DNA from: Croceibacterium ferulae
GTDB lineage: Bacteria; Pseudomonadota; Alphaproteobacteria; Sphingomonadales; Sphingomonadaceae
DNA: 64,000 nt
Direction of reading: 5' to 3'
Assembly (NCBI RefSeq): GCF_003660445.1
Contig: NZ_QZVQ01000002.1
Span: forward strand, 478,272 to 542,271
Shown here: piece after piece, positions 34,604 to 43,441 of the stretch
Numbering within the stretch: the first letter of the stretch is position 1
How the letters are laid out: the number at the start of each line of letters is the position of its first letter
Program-made: the position numbers and the translations under genes
The notes under the pieces: model-generated
What the model was told of the DNA's origin: nothing
Databases searched by the model: none
What the model saw: only the letters and a program-made list of their open reading frames with translations

Positions 34604-35265
34604 CCTGGCGCCGCCCGCGCTTCGGCTGCCTGTCCGTGGCGATGCTGCTGCTGGCGATCCTTATCCTGGTGGCGGTCATCATGCTGCGCCCGCAGCCGCA
34701 GCCGCAATCGGGGCGCCTGCCGGCAGACGATCTGCGGATCGAGAATGCGCAGCTGCGCCCCGTGGCCGACTTCGTCGCAATCGCCGATCCGAGCGCGCGA
34801 TCGGTGGCGCTGTTCCAGGAGGCCGGGCGCGTCATCCAGCACCCGCGCTGCCTGAACTGTCACCCGCGCACAGATCGCCCGACGCAGACGGCGGCAATGC
34901 GCCCGCACATGCCGGCTGTCACCCGCGGCCCCGATGGCGGCGGCGATCCGCTGCTGCGCTGTTCCACCTGTCACAACGATGCGAACTTCGCCGCCTCCGG
35001 CGTGCCCGGCAATCCCAAGTGGCGGCTCGCTCCGATCGAACAGGCCTGGCAGGGTCGGACCTTGGGCGAGATCTGCCGCCAGCTGCTCGATCCCGCCCGC
35101 TCGCACATGGACCGGCCCGAACTGCTGCACCACATGGCGCAGGACGAGCTGGTCGGCTGGGCCTGGCACCCGGGCGCCGACCGCACCCCCGCCCCCGGCA
35201 CGCAGGCTGCCTTCGGCGCGCTGATCGCCGCTTGGTTGGATACAGGTGCTCGATGCCCGGCCTGA
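34600..35265 (+). CDS. Membrane-anchored diheme cytochrome c of the molybdenum hydroxylase
   Basis: 221 residues from a GTG that overlaps the previous stop (GTGA). One N-terminal hydrophobic helix (VAMLLLAILILVAVIML) is an uncleaved anchor or signal. Two haem motifs, CLNCH and CSTCH, lie about 35 residues apart. No recognisable full cytochrome family was evident, but the position between IorA- and IorB-type subunits suggests it takes electrons from the Fe-S subunit into the respiratory chain. Confidence 0.75.
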   Translation: MTWRRPRFGCLSVAMLLLAILILVAVIMLRPQPQPQSGRLPADDLRIENAQLRPVADFVAIADPSARSVALFQEAGRVIQHPRCLNCHPRTDRPTQTAAMRPHMPAVTRGPDGGGDPLLRCSTCHNDANFAASGVPGNPKWRLAPIEQAWQGRTLGEICRQLLDPARSHMDRPELLHHMAQDELVGWAWHPGADRTPAPGTQAAFGALIAAWLDTGARCPA

Positions 35266-35290
35266 TCCGCCTCCCAGCAGGAGAATGCCT

Positions 35291-37471
35291 GTGACCACAC
35301 CCCCCAAGCCCCGCTTCAAGCTGACCCGTCGCAAGATGATTCTGGGCGGCACGCTGGCGGGCGGTGCGCTGGTGGTCGGCTACACCGCGACGCACCCGAT
35401 GCAAGTGGCCGGCGCCGTGCTGACGGCGGGCGGCCCCGCTGCAGAGCCGGGCTCCTTCGGCCCCTATATCAGCGTCGCGCCCGATGGCTGGGTGTTGATC
35501 GTCAACCCGCAGCAGGAGATGGGGCAAGGCATCCACGCCGCCCTGGCAGCAATGATCGCGGAGGAGATGGATGCCGACTGGGACCGCGTCCGCGTGGTGC
35601 AGGCCCCCGTCAACTTCGCGCATTACGGGCCGCAGATCGCCGGCGGATCGAACAATGTCGCCAGCCACTGGGATCGGCTACGGCAGACCGGCGCGGCGGC
35701 CAGGTCGATGTTCGTCGACGCGGCCGCGCTGCGCTGGCAGGTGCTGCGCCGCCAGCTGACGGTGCAGGACAGCGTCGTCGCGCATCCCGCCTCCGGCCGC
35801 TCCGCCAGCTTTGCCGAGCTGATCGCCGATGCCGCACAACAGACCCCGCCGCAGCAGCCGATGCTGAAGCAGCCGGGGGAGTACCGCCTGATCGGCACGG
35901 ACCGCGTGCGGCGCAAGGACTGCCGGCCCAAGAGCACGGGGCGGCAGATCTATACGCAGGATGTCCACCTGTCCGACATGCTGGTGGCGGTGGTCGCGCA
36001 TCCGCCGCGCTTCGGCGGGCAGCTGGCGGGTTTCGACGACAGCGATGCGCGCAAGGTGGCCGGCGTGGTCGATGTGTTCGCTATCGAAACCGGCGTGGCG
36101 GTCGTCGCCCTGAATACCTTTGCCGCCATGCAGGGCCGTGACGCGCTGCGCCTTCGCTGGGACGACAGTGCGGCGGAGACGCGCTCCTCGCCCGAACTCG
36201 CCAGCTGGTACCGCGACATCGCCGCCGGACGGGTGGAGGAAGATGCGCACAGCTTCGAGGAGCGTGGCGCCATCGACCAGCCGCAACGCGGCGAAGTGTT
36301 CGAGACGACGTTCGACTTTCCCTGGCTGGCGCACGCGCCGATGGAGCCGCTGGACTGCGTGGCGCAGGTCGACGGGTGGAACGTCAACATCTGGTCGGGC
36401 AGCCATAACGCCTCCGTCGACCAGATCCACGCGGCGCTGACCGCGCGCACGATACCGGGACGCATCAACCTCACCGTGCTGACCGCCGGCGGCTCCTTCG
36501 GTCGCCGGGGCGTGGCCATGTCGGACTACGTGGTCGAATGTGTGCGGATCGCGCAGCGCACGGGCGGGCGCCCGGTCAAGCTGATCTGGACGCGCGAGGA
36601 CGAGATGGCCGGCGGCTACTACCGCCCGATGGCGCATCACCGGGTCAAGGTGGTGCTGGGCTCGGACGGCTACCCGGCAGACTGGCGCCACCACATCGTG
36701 TCGCAGGGGCTGCTGCCGTTCGGATCCAATGCGCAGAACTCCGAAGGCGTGGCCGGGTCTCCCTACTTCGCCACTGCAGCGACGGTGGATTGCCGGATCA
36801 CCAGTCCTTCCCTGCCCGTCCCGGTCTCGTTCTGGCGATCGGTCGGCCACTCGCACACCGCCATGGTGATGGAGCATGTGATCGACCAGCTCGCCCGCCG
36901 GGCCGGCCGCGATCCGGCGGAGTACCGCCGGGTGCTCTACCGCGCAGCGGCAGCGGAGCGCCGGGTGGCGGTGCTGGACGAACTCTGCCGCCGGGCGGGG
37001 TGGAATACGCCGCTGGAACAAGGCTGGGCGCGCGGGATGGCCGTGCACGAATGTTTCGGCACCATTGTGGGCCAGGTTGCGGAGGTACGGCTGGACGAGG
37101 ATCGCCCGGTGGTCCGCCGCGTCGTCGCGGTGGTCGATTGCGGCATCGCCATCTCGCCCGACCAGATCGCCGCGCAGGTGGAAGGCAGCATCGGCTTCGG
37201 TCTGTCCGCTGCCCTGTACGGCGCGGTGACGCTGCGGGACGGGATCGTGCAGGAAACGAACTTCGACACCTACCCGCTGGTCCGCATGAACGAGATGCCG
37301 GCGGTCGAGACATACATCATGCCTTCCACCAGGCCGCCGACCGGCATGGGCGAACCGGCCGTGCCCCCCATCGCGCCGGCCGTGGCCAATGCCCTGCTCG
37401 CTTTGACCGGCGAGCCGACCCGCAGCCTGCCCTTCCTGACCGGCCGAGGAGCAACCAATGCCGATGTCTGA
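35291..37471 (+). CDS. Molybdopterin-binding subunit (IorB-type), Tat-exported
   Basis: About 726 residues from the GTG at 35291, seven bases after AGGAG; an ATG at 35285 is alternative but only one base from the same site. The Tat motif (LTRRKMILGGTLAGG) is followed by the XDH large-subunit domains: QQEMGQGIHAALAAMIAEEM, GGSFGRRG and, near the C-terminus, PTGMGEPAVPPIAPA with the catalytic Glu. IorB-type enzymes oxidise N-heterocycles or aldehydes. The three genes (Fe-S, diheme cytochrome, Mo) form a compact unit, so periplasmic oxidation with cytochrome output is likely. Confidence 0.88.
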   Translation: MTTPPKPRFKLTRRKMILGGTLAGGALVVGYTATHPMQVAGAVLTAGGPAAEPGSFGPYISVAPDGWVLIVNPQQEMGQGIHAALAAMIAEEMDADWDRVRVVQAPVNFAHYGPQIAGGSNNVASHWDRLRQTGAAARSMFVDAAALRWQVLRRQLTVQDSVVAHPASGRSASFAELIADAAQQTPPQQPMLKQPGEYRLIGTDRVRRKDCRPKSTGRQIYTQDVHLSDMLVAVVAHPPRFGGQLAGFDDSDARKVAGVVDVFAIETGVAVVALNTFAAMQGRDALRLRWDDSAAETRSSPELASWYRDIAAGRVEEDAHSFEERGAIDQPQRGEVFETTFDFPWLAHAPMEPLDCVAQVDGWNVNIWSGSHNASVDQIHAALTARTIPGRINLTVLTAGGSFGRRGVAMSDYVVECVRIAQRTGGRPVKLIWTREDEMAGGYYRPMAHHRVKVVLGSDGYPADWRHHIVSQGLLPFGSNAQNSEGVAGSPYFATAATVDCRITSPSLPVPVSFWRSVGHSHTAMVMEHVIDQLARRAGRDPAEYRRVLYRAAAAERRVAVLDELCRRAGWNTPLEQGWARGMAVHECFGTIVGQVAEVRLDEDRPVVRRVVAVVDCGIAISPDQIAAQVEGSIGFGLSAALYGAVTLRDGIVQETNFDTYPLVRMNEMPAVETYIMPSTRPPTGMGEPAVPPIAPAVANALLALTGEPTRSLPFLTGRGATNADV

Positions 37472-38414
37472 TCCCGCTGCCACGTCCGTGCGATCCACCA
37501 GCTTCGGCAATCGCGGACTCCGGCTCAGCGCCGATCTCCATCTGCCCGCCGGCTTCGACGAACGCGCACAATGGCCGGCGCTGGTGCTCGCCACGCCCGG
37601 CAGCAGCGTGAAGGAGCAGGTCAGCGCGATCTATGGCAGCCGCATGGCCGCGCTCGGCTTCGTGGCGCTCACCTTCGATCCAGCCTTTCAGGGCGAAAGC
37701 GACGGCATTCCGCGCGACCTGGAAGATCCGGCAACCCGCGCGGAGGACATCCGCTGCGCCGTCGATCACCTGGTCACGCTACCCTTCGTGGACGAGGACC
37801 GAATCGGCCTGCTCGGCATCTGCGCGGGGAGCGGCTACGCCATTCACGCTGCACTGACCGAGCATCGCTTCCGCGCGATCGGCACGGTGGTCGCCATCGA
37901 TATCGGCAGCACCTTCCGCAAGACGCCGCCATCCGGGGACCTGTTCGACACGCTCCGCCAACTCGGCCACGCCCGGACTGCGGAGGCCCGCGGAGCCGGC
38001 GCGCGCCGCGATCCCTGGATCCCCGACAGCCTGGCTGCCGCCGCCGAAGCCGGCATCACCGACCACGAAGTGCTGGAAGCAATCCGCTTCTATCGCGAGT
38101 CGGCCCACCGCCATCCCCGATCGACCAACCGGCTGCTGTTCCGCAGCTACAGCCATCTCCTCGCCTTCGACGCCTTCCACCTGGTGCCGCAGCTGCTGGT
38201 CCAGCCGTTGCAGGTAATTGTCGGCGGCAAGCCGGGCAGTACCGGGCAATATGCGGCCGGCCAGCGCCTGTTCGATCTGTCCCCCGCCCGGCACAAGGAT
38301 CTGTTCGTCGTCGATGGTGCCGGCCATTACGACCTGTATCACCGGCCCGAACATGTCGGACCGGCGGTGGCGCGGCTGGCCGGTTTCTACGCGCGTCATC
38401 TGATGGACGCGTAG
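37458..38414 (+). CDS. Alpha/beta hydrolase with Cys-type nucleophile motif
   Basis: 318 residues; the start overlaps the Mo subunit by 14 bases and has GAGGAG eight bases upstream. The nucleophile elbow is GICAGSG (G-x-C-x-G), as in dienelactone-hydrolase-like proteins, and VVDGAGHYDLYH carries the His. Members of this group are often found beside redox enzymes and have been poorly characterised. It may process the product of the molybdenum hydroxylase, but that is inference. Confidence 0.78.
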   Translation: MPMSDPAATSVRSTSFGNRGLRLSADLHLPAGFDERAQWPALVLATPGSSVKEQVSAIYGSRMAALGFVALTFDPAFQGESDGIPRDLEDPATRAEDIRCAVDHLVTLPFVDEDRIGLLGICAGSGYAIHAALTEHRFRAIGTVVAIDIGSTFRKTPPSGDLFDTLRQLGHARTAEARGAGARRDPWIPDSLAAAAEAGITDHEVLEAIRFYRESAHRHPRSTNRLLFRSYSHLLAFDAFHLVPQLLVQPLQVIVGGKPGSTGQYAAGQRLFDLSPARHKDLFVVDGAGHYDLYHRPEHVGPAVARLAGFYARHLMDA

Positions 38415-38435
38415 CAAGTCCCGGCGCTTGAGAGC

Positions 38436-38470
38436 AGGATCAAGCAAGAATGCTGGCAGATTCGCCGTTC
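38436..38470 (+). promoter_or_regulatory. Candidate AraC operator, site 3 (upstream of second AraC gene)
   Basis: AGGATCAAGCAAGAA at 38436-38450, with the CAAGCAAG copy at 38441 and TCGCCGTT at 38462 in the 21-base phase. It is 132 bases before the AraC start at 38568, suggesting autoregulation. Confidence 0.45.
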
Positions 38471-38567
38471 TGCGGTGACCGGTACCGGGCTACATGCCGG
38501 TGATTGTCCGATCCGCGTGCCCGGCATTCCCGCCGGCGCAGCAAGGGAGCACAGTGCAACGGTGCCG

Positions 38568-39479
38568 ATGAGCGATCTTCCGTCCACCAGTGAGCAGTTG
38601 CAGGCGGCGGTCCTGCACCATGCCGCGCACGGCGCGGATGCGGATGGCGTGGTCCTGACCTGCGTTCCCGGCCTGCGGATGATGCGGGCCTGCCACCAGC
38701 AGGGGCCGATGCGCTCGATCTACCGGCCGCTCATCTGCCTGGTCCTGCAAGGTGCCAAGGCGATGCAGATCGGTCACGAGGACCGCATGCTGCATGCCAC
38801 ACAGGCGATCATCGTCGCAGCGCACCTGCCCGTGACCGGCCAGGTCGTGGAGGCGACGCCGGCAAGGCCCTACGTCGCACTGTCGATCGAGCTGGATCTG
38901 GCGCTGCTGCACACACTGGCGCTGGAAATCGGCGAACTGCCCGTCGCCTCGGAAGCGCCCGTCCCGATCTTCTCCGAAAGCCTCGACGCGACCATCATCG
39001 GCTGCGCGGCGCGGCTGATGCGGCTGATCGACCATCCGGAAGCCGTCGCGCCGCTGCACCCCGCGATCATGCGCGAGCTGCATTACTGGCTGTTGCGCAG
39101 CCAGCACGGTACGGCCTTGCGCCGGCTGGCCATTCCATCCGGCAATCTCCAGCGCCTGACCCAGGCGATCACGCTGCTGCGGGAGAACTTCCGCGAACCG
39201 GTTCGCATCGATCGCCTCGCCAGCGCGGCCAACCTCAGCCCGTCGGCGTTCAGGCACCACTTCAAGCAGGTGACCAGCCTGTCGCCACTCCAGTTCCAGA
39301 AGCAGCTGCGCCTGGCCGAGGCGCGCCGGCTGATGATGTCGGAAGGGATGCCGGCAGGTCTTGCCGCCCTGACCGTGGGATACCAGAGCGCATCGCACTT
39401 CTCGCGCGACTTCGTCCGGATGTACGGCGCGCCGCCGAAACGCGATCGGGTCGCGCGCGGCGCGCCGCAGCCGGCCTAG
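38568..39479 (+). CDS. AraC family transcriptional regulator, paralogue 2
   Basis: About 303 residues from the ATG at 38568; the frame is open to 38475 and a GTG at 38562 lies 12 bases after GGAG, so the start is uncertain. The N-terminal AraC_N domain (SIYRPLICLVLQGAKAMQIG) and two HTHs (SPSAFRHHFKQVTSLSPLQFQKQLRL, VGYQSASHFSRDF) match the paralogue at 28649. It lies between the two molybdenum hydroxylase gene sets and is convergent with the PaoABC-type operon, their stop codons sharing CTAG. Confidence 0.88.
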   Translation: MSDLPSTSEQLQAAVLHHAAHGADADGVVLTCVPGLRMMRACHQQGPMRSIYRPLICLVLQGAKAMQIGHEDRMLHATQAIIVAAHLPVTGQVVEATPARPYVALSIELDLALLHTLALEIGELPVASEAPVPIFSESLDATIIGCAARLMRLIDHPEAVAPLHPAIMRELHYWLLRSQHGTALRRLAIPSGNLQRLTQAITLLRENFREPVRIDRLASAANLSPSAFRHHFKQVTSLSPLQFQKQLRLAEARRLMMSEGMPAGLAALTVGYQSASHFSRDFVRMYGAPPKRDRVARGAPQPA

Positions 39480-41641
39480 AGCAGCGTCTCGATCCGGAAC
39501 GGCATCTCCCGCAAGCGCCGGCCGGTCGCGTGGTGAATGCCATTGGCGACCGCCGCCGCGCAGCCGACCATCGCAACCTCGCCCAAGCCCTTCACGCCCA
39601 GCGCGTTCACCACCGGGTCGGGCTCGTCGATGAAGCTGACGTCGATCTCGCCGATATCCGCATTCACCGCGACGACGTAGTCCGCCAGATCGTTGTTCAG
39701 CCACCCGCCATAGCGCGGATCGACCTCCGTCACTTCGCGCAAGGCGGCGCTGATCGCCCAGGTGACGCCGCCGCGCACCTGGCTGGCGGCGGTGCGCGGG
39801 CTCACGACCCGGCCGCAATCGGCCACGCTGACGACGCGCGGCACCCGCACCCGGCGGGTGCGCGGTTCCACATGGACTTCCACGAAGTGGGCAATGAAGC
39901 TGAACGTGGTGAAGGCGGGGAAGAACGGCCCGGCCAAGGCCATGCCGCCTTGCTGGAAGGTCGCCAGCTCTTTCTGCCCCTGCCCATAGGGAATGCGGGT
40001 GACCTCGACCGAAAGCGACGGGCGCTTCACGCGGGCCAGTTGCCGGTGCAGATTGCCGCCGACCTGGCGATCGCCGAGGAGTTCGGCCAGCGCCGCCTTC
40101 ATCCGGCTTGCCGCTTCCAGTGCCGCGGGTACTACGCTCCCCGTCCCCCAGGACCCGGCCGTCGTGTGCTGCGCCGCGGCGGAGGTGTCGCCGATGGCCA
40201 GTTCCAGCCGGGTCGGGTCGATGTCCAGCTCCCGCACCAGCACCTGCTCGATGGTGGAGCGGATGCCCTGCCCCATCTCGTGCGCGGCGGCGGCGAAGCG
40301 GGTGGTGCCGTCCGCCCGCACCGTCAGGGTGGCGATGTTGGGGTGGATGTGCACCGGATAGGCCCCGCTGGCGACGCCCCAGCCGACCAGCGTGCCGTCC
40401 GGCAGGGTCATCGAGCCGGGCGCGGCCGTGCGCCGATCCCAGCCGAACCGGCGGGCACCTTCGCGCAGGCAGCTGTGCAGGTGGTTCGACGAATGCGGGC
40501 GGTTGTGGATCGGATCGATCGTCGCCTCGTGCCGCAGGCGGAAGGCCACCGGATCCTGCTCCAGCATCAGCGCAAGCTCGTCCACCGCACTTTCGAAGGC
40601 GAAGCAGGACGGGTGCGGATGCGGCGCGCGCATGTAGCCGGGTGACTGGGTGTCGATCCGGACATTGGCGGCCGTGCCGTGATAATCGGTAAACCCGTAC
40701 ATCTGCGGCGCCGCTTCCAGATACTCGGCCGGCGGGAACTGGCCGCTGCGCGACTGCTGGTGATCCGCGTCATAGCGCACCGCGATCATCTTGCCCGTCG
40801 CGTCCGCGCCGATCTCGATCCGGTGCCGGCTGCGCGGGCGGAAGGAGGCATTGTGGAAGATCTGCCCGCGCGGCAGGACCAGCTTGACCGGGCGGCCGGT
40901 CAGCATCGCGGCATGGGCCACGATGGCGCTCTGCCGCTGCGGCGTGCCCTTCTGGCCGAACCCGCCGCCGATCTGCGGGCTCTTGACCACGAGCTGGTCG
41001 GGTTCCAGCCGCAGGTTGCGGCCGACCGCGCCCTTGGTGCCGCTGGTGCTCTGCGTGCCTTCGTGCACGGTCAGCACACCATCGGCCCAGAACGCCGTCG
41101 TCGACAGCATCTCGATCGGATTGTGATGCTGCGCCGGGGAGACATATTCGGCGCTGTGACGGGTCACGGCGCGGGTCATGGCATCCGCGGCATCGCCGGC
41201 GGTGATCGGCTCCACCGGCTCACGCCGGTGGCCGGGACTGTCGATCAGCGGGGTGAAGGCCAGATCGGGGGCATAGTCCGGCCGGATCGCCTCGGCCCCC
41301 TCGATCGCGGCCTCCAGCGTTTCGGCCAGGACGATGGCGAACGGTTGGCCGCGATAGGCGATCTCGGGCGTGATCATCGGCGGCGGCGGCGGCGGACCGC
41401 CCGCGCCCGCGGGTTGCACCGGGGGCGGGAAGTCCGTGGCGGTCAGCACGCGCACCACGCCCGGCACTTGCAGCGCGGCCTCGACCGGCACGGCCGTCAC
41501 CCGGCCCTTGGCGATGGTGGCGGGTACCAGCATTGCGTGCAGCAGGCCGGGCAACGCCACGTCCGCCGCATAGATGGCAGCGCCGCGCACCTTTTCGTGC
41601 GCATCGACCCGCGGGCGATCGGGAAAGGGTTCGACGCTCAT
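39476..41641 (-). CDS. Molybdopterin-binding subunit of PaoC-type aldehyde oxidoreductase
   Basis: 721 residues without a Tat signal; export would depend on the Fe-S subunit. The XDH-like core shows GGGFGQKG, AAHEMGQGIRSTIEQV and the C-terminal GVKGLGEVAMVG with the catalytic Glu. A Gly/Pro-rich insertion (PAGAGGPPPPPP) lies near residue 75. It is the last gene of an operon with the FAD and [2Fe-2S] subunits, joined by ATGA overlaps. E. coli PaoABC oxidises aromatic aldehydes in the periplasm; a similar role is likely. No PaoD/XdhC-type maturation gene is seen in the window. Confidence 0.88.
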   Translation of the reverse strand: MSVEPFPDRPRVDAHEKVRGAAIYAADVALPGLLHAMLVPATIAKGRVTAVPVEAALQVPGVVRVLTATDFPPPVQPAGAGGPPPPPPMITPEIAYRGQPFAIVLAETLEAAIEGAEAIRPDYAPDLAFTPLIDSPGHRREPVEPITAGDAADAMTRAVTRHSAEYVSPAQHHNPIEMLSTTAFWADGVLTVHEGTQSTSGTKGAVGRNLRLEPDQLVVKSPQIGGGFGQKGTPQRQSAIVAHAAMLTGRPVKLVLPRGQIFHNASFRPRSRHRIEIGADATGKMIAVRYDADHQQSRSGQFPPAEYLEAAPQMYGFTDYHGTAANVRIDTQSPGYMRAPHPHPSCFAFESAVDELALMLEQDPVAFRLRHEATIDPIHNRPHSSNHLHSCLREGARRFGWDRRTAAPGSMTLPDGTLVGWGVASGAYPVHIHPNIATLTVRADGTTRFAAAAHEMGQGIRSTIEQVLVRELDIDPTRLELAIGDTSAAAQHTTAGSWGTGSVVPAALEAASRMKAALAELLGDRQVGGNLHRQLARVKRPSLSVEVTRIPYGQGQKELATFQQGGMALAGPFFPAFTTFSFIAHFVEVHVEPRTRRVRVPRVVSVADCGRVVSPRTAASQVRGGVTWAISAALREVTEVDPRYGGWLNNDLADYVVAVNADIGEIDVSFIDEPDPVVNALGVKGLGEVAMVGCAAAVANGIHHATGRRLREMPFRIETLL

Positions 41642-42657
41642 GCCGGGTTCCTTGCTGCGGCGATCAGGATGGCATCGGCCACCGTGCGCGCCCCGAGTTC
41701 GATCTTGAAGCCGTTGTGATGACCGGCACGCGCACCCTGCAGGGCGGCGCGTCCGGCGGCGTTGGCGATGTCCGGGGTGACCCGCTGGCCCAGCAGCGCC
41801 TGCTCCGCCGCCGCGGCCCGCCAGGGCTGCGTGGCCACGCCGCCCAGTGCGACATGCGCGCGCCGTACAATGTCACCGTCCAGCTCCAGCGCCACCGCCG
41901 CGGAAGCGAGCGCGAAGGCGTAGCTCTCCCGGTCGCGGATCTTGTGATAGGTGGAATGGCGGCCCGCGCGCGTGGCCGGCACGGCAATGCCGGTCACGAT
42001 CTCGGCCGGTTGCAAGGTGAACTCCAGATGCGGCGTATCGCCCGGCGGGCGGTACAACTCCGCCACCGGGATCGTGCGCGCGCCCTCGGGCCCGAGCAGT
42101 TCCAGCTGCGCATCCATCGCCACCAGCGCGACCGGCCAGTCGCCCGGGCTGACCGCGTTGCAGGCCGCGCTCTGCCCCAGCACCGCCTGCCCGCGGTCGA
42201 TACCGTCCTGCGCGGCACATCCGGCGCCCGGCTCCCGCTTGTTGCAGGGATAGACATTGGCGGTGGATGCGCTGCCCGCGCCGTTGCGGAAATACAGGCA
42301 GCGGGTACGCTGCAGCAGGTTGCCGCCGACGGTCGCCATGTTGCGCAGCTGCTGCGACGCGGCCTTCGACAGGGCTTCGACCAGCACCGGATAGTCACGC
42401 TGCAACGTCCGGTCGGCTGCCACCGCGCTCATCGGCGCCAGGGCACCGAAGCGCAGCATGTCGCCATCGGTGGCAATTTCGTCCAGTCCGCGGATCGCCG
42501 TCACGTCGATCAGATGGGTCGGCTGTTCCACGCGCAGCTTCATCAGGTCGTACAATGTCGTGCCACCGGCGATGTAGCGGGCACCGCTGCCGGCGGCGAC
42601 GAACGCCTCGATCGCGGCCGCAGGTGTTTCGGGGCGGGCGTAGCTGAAGGCGCGCAT
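41638..42657 (-). CDS. FAD subunit of PaoB-type aldehyde oxidoreductase
   Basis: 339 residues from an ATG at 42657 overlapping the Fe-S stop; the reading frame is open to 42993 but that overlaps the Fe-S gene. The FAD motif YIAGGTTLYDLMK and ATVGGNLLQRTRC mark the CO-dehydrogenase-flavoprotein fold. Cys residues in LLQRTRCLYFR, YPCNKREPGAGC and SAACNAV fit the extra [4Fe-4S] site of PaoB. Confidence 0.88.
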   Translation of the reverse strand: MRAFSYARPETPAAAIEAFVAAGSGARYIAGGTTLYDLMKLRVEQPTHLIDVTAIRGLDEIATDGDMLRFGALAPMSAVAADRTLQRDYPVLVEALSKAASQQLRNMATVGGNLLQRTRCLYFRNGAGSASTANVYPCNKREPGAGCAAQDGIDRGQAVLGQSAACNAVSPGDWPVALVAMDAQLELLGPEGARTIPVAELYRPPGDTPHLEFTLQPAEIVTGIAVPATRAGRHSTYHKIRDRESYAFALASAAVALELDGDIVRRAHVALGGVATQPWRAAAAEQALLGQRVTPDIANAAGRAALQGARAGHHNGFKIELGARTVADAILIAAARNPA

Positions 42658-43301
42658 CAGGCCTGCCGCCCTTGCGCGACCGCCTCGATCGCGGCGACGA
42701 TGCCGACATAGGCGCCGCAGCGGCAGATATTGCCGCTCATATATTCCCGTATGCTGGCCCGGTCGGTGGCATGCCCCTCCCGCACGCAGGCGACGGCAGC
42801 CATGATCTGGCCGGGCGTGCAATAGCCGCATTGCAAGGCATCGTGATCGATGAAGGCCTGCTGCATGGGGTGCAGCCCGTCGCCTTCGGCCAGCCCTTCG
42901 ATCGTGGTGACGGCCCGCCCATCCATCTTGGCCGCCAAGGTCAGGCACGATGCGACGCGCTGCCCGTCCAGGTGCACGGTGCAGGCACCGCACTGGCCAT
43001 GGTCGCAGCCCTTCTTGGCACCGGTCAGCTGCAGCCGTTCGCGCAGCAGGTCCAGCAGGGAGGTGCGCGTGTCGATCTCGACCGACATCGCCCGCCCGTT
43101 GATCCTGGGCCGGATGGTCATGGCGGTCCCAGGCGGGGCCGCCTCCGCTCCAGCCGAAGCCTGCGCCTGCGCGGTCCCGGTCTCCAGCGTCAGCGCCACC
43201 GCCGCGCCAGCGCCGGCAACCAGCACCTCGCGGCGATCCAGTTCAATCAGCGATGCGGGTCCGCCCGCGTCAGGATCGGTCATTGTTCGTGGTCTCGCCA
43301 T
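42657..43301 (-). CDS. [2Fe-2S] subunit of PaoA-type aldehyde oxidoreductase, Tat-like signal
   Basis: About 214 residues; ATGs at 43313, 43301 and 43283 are all possible and none has a clear ribosome site. The N-terminus carries a Tat-type signal (DRREVLVAGAGAAVAL). The cluster motifs are KKGCDHGQCGACTVH, LQCGYCTPGQ and ICRCGAY. As in PaoA, this subunit would guide the complex to the periplasm. It is the first gene of the operon. Confidence 0.88.
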   Translation of the reverse strand: MARPRTMTDPDAGGPASLIELDRREVLVAGAGAAVALTLETGTAQAQASAGAEAAPPGTAMTIRPRINGRAMSVEIDTRTSLLDLLRERLQLTGAKKGCDHGQCGACTVHLDGQRVASCLTLAAKMDGRAVTTIEGLAEGDGLHPMQQAFIDHDALQCGYCTPGQIMAAVACVREGHATDRASIREYMSGNICRCGAYVGIVAAIEAVAQGRQA

Positions 43302-43441
43302 TGGCCGCAGCAATCATTGTGCTGCTATACTGCAATTCCACACAGCATGGATGCCCGAACCGCGTTGATCCTTGCCCGATCGACGTGAAGGTGCCGGGTG
43401 AAGGGCACCGTTCCGGCAATCACTGGACCCGCGTGTCTCCG

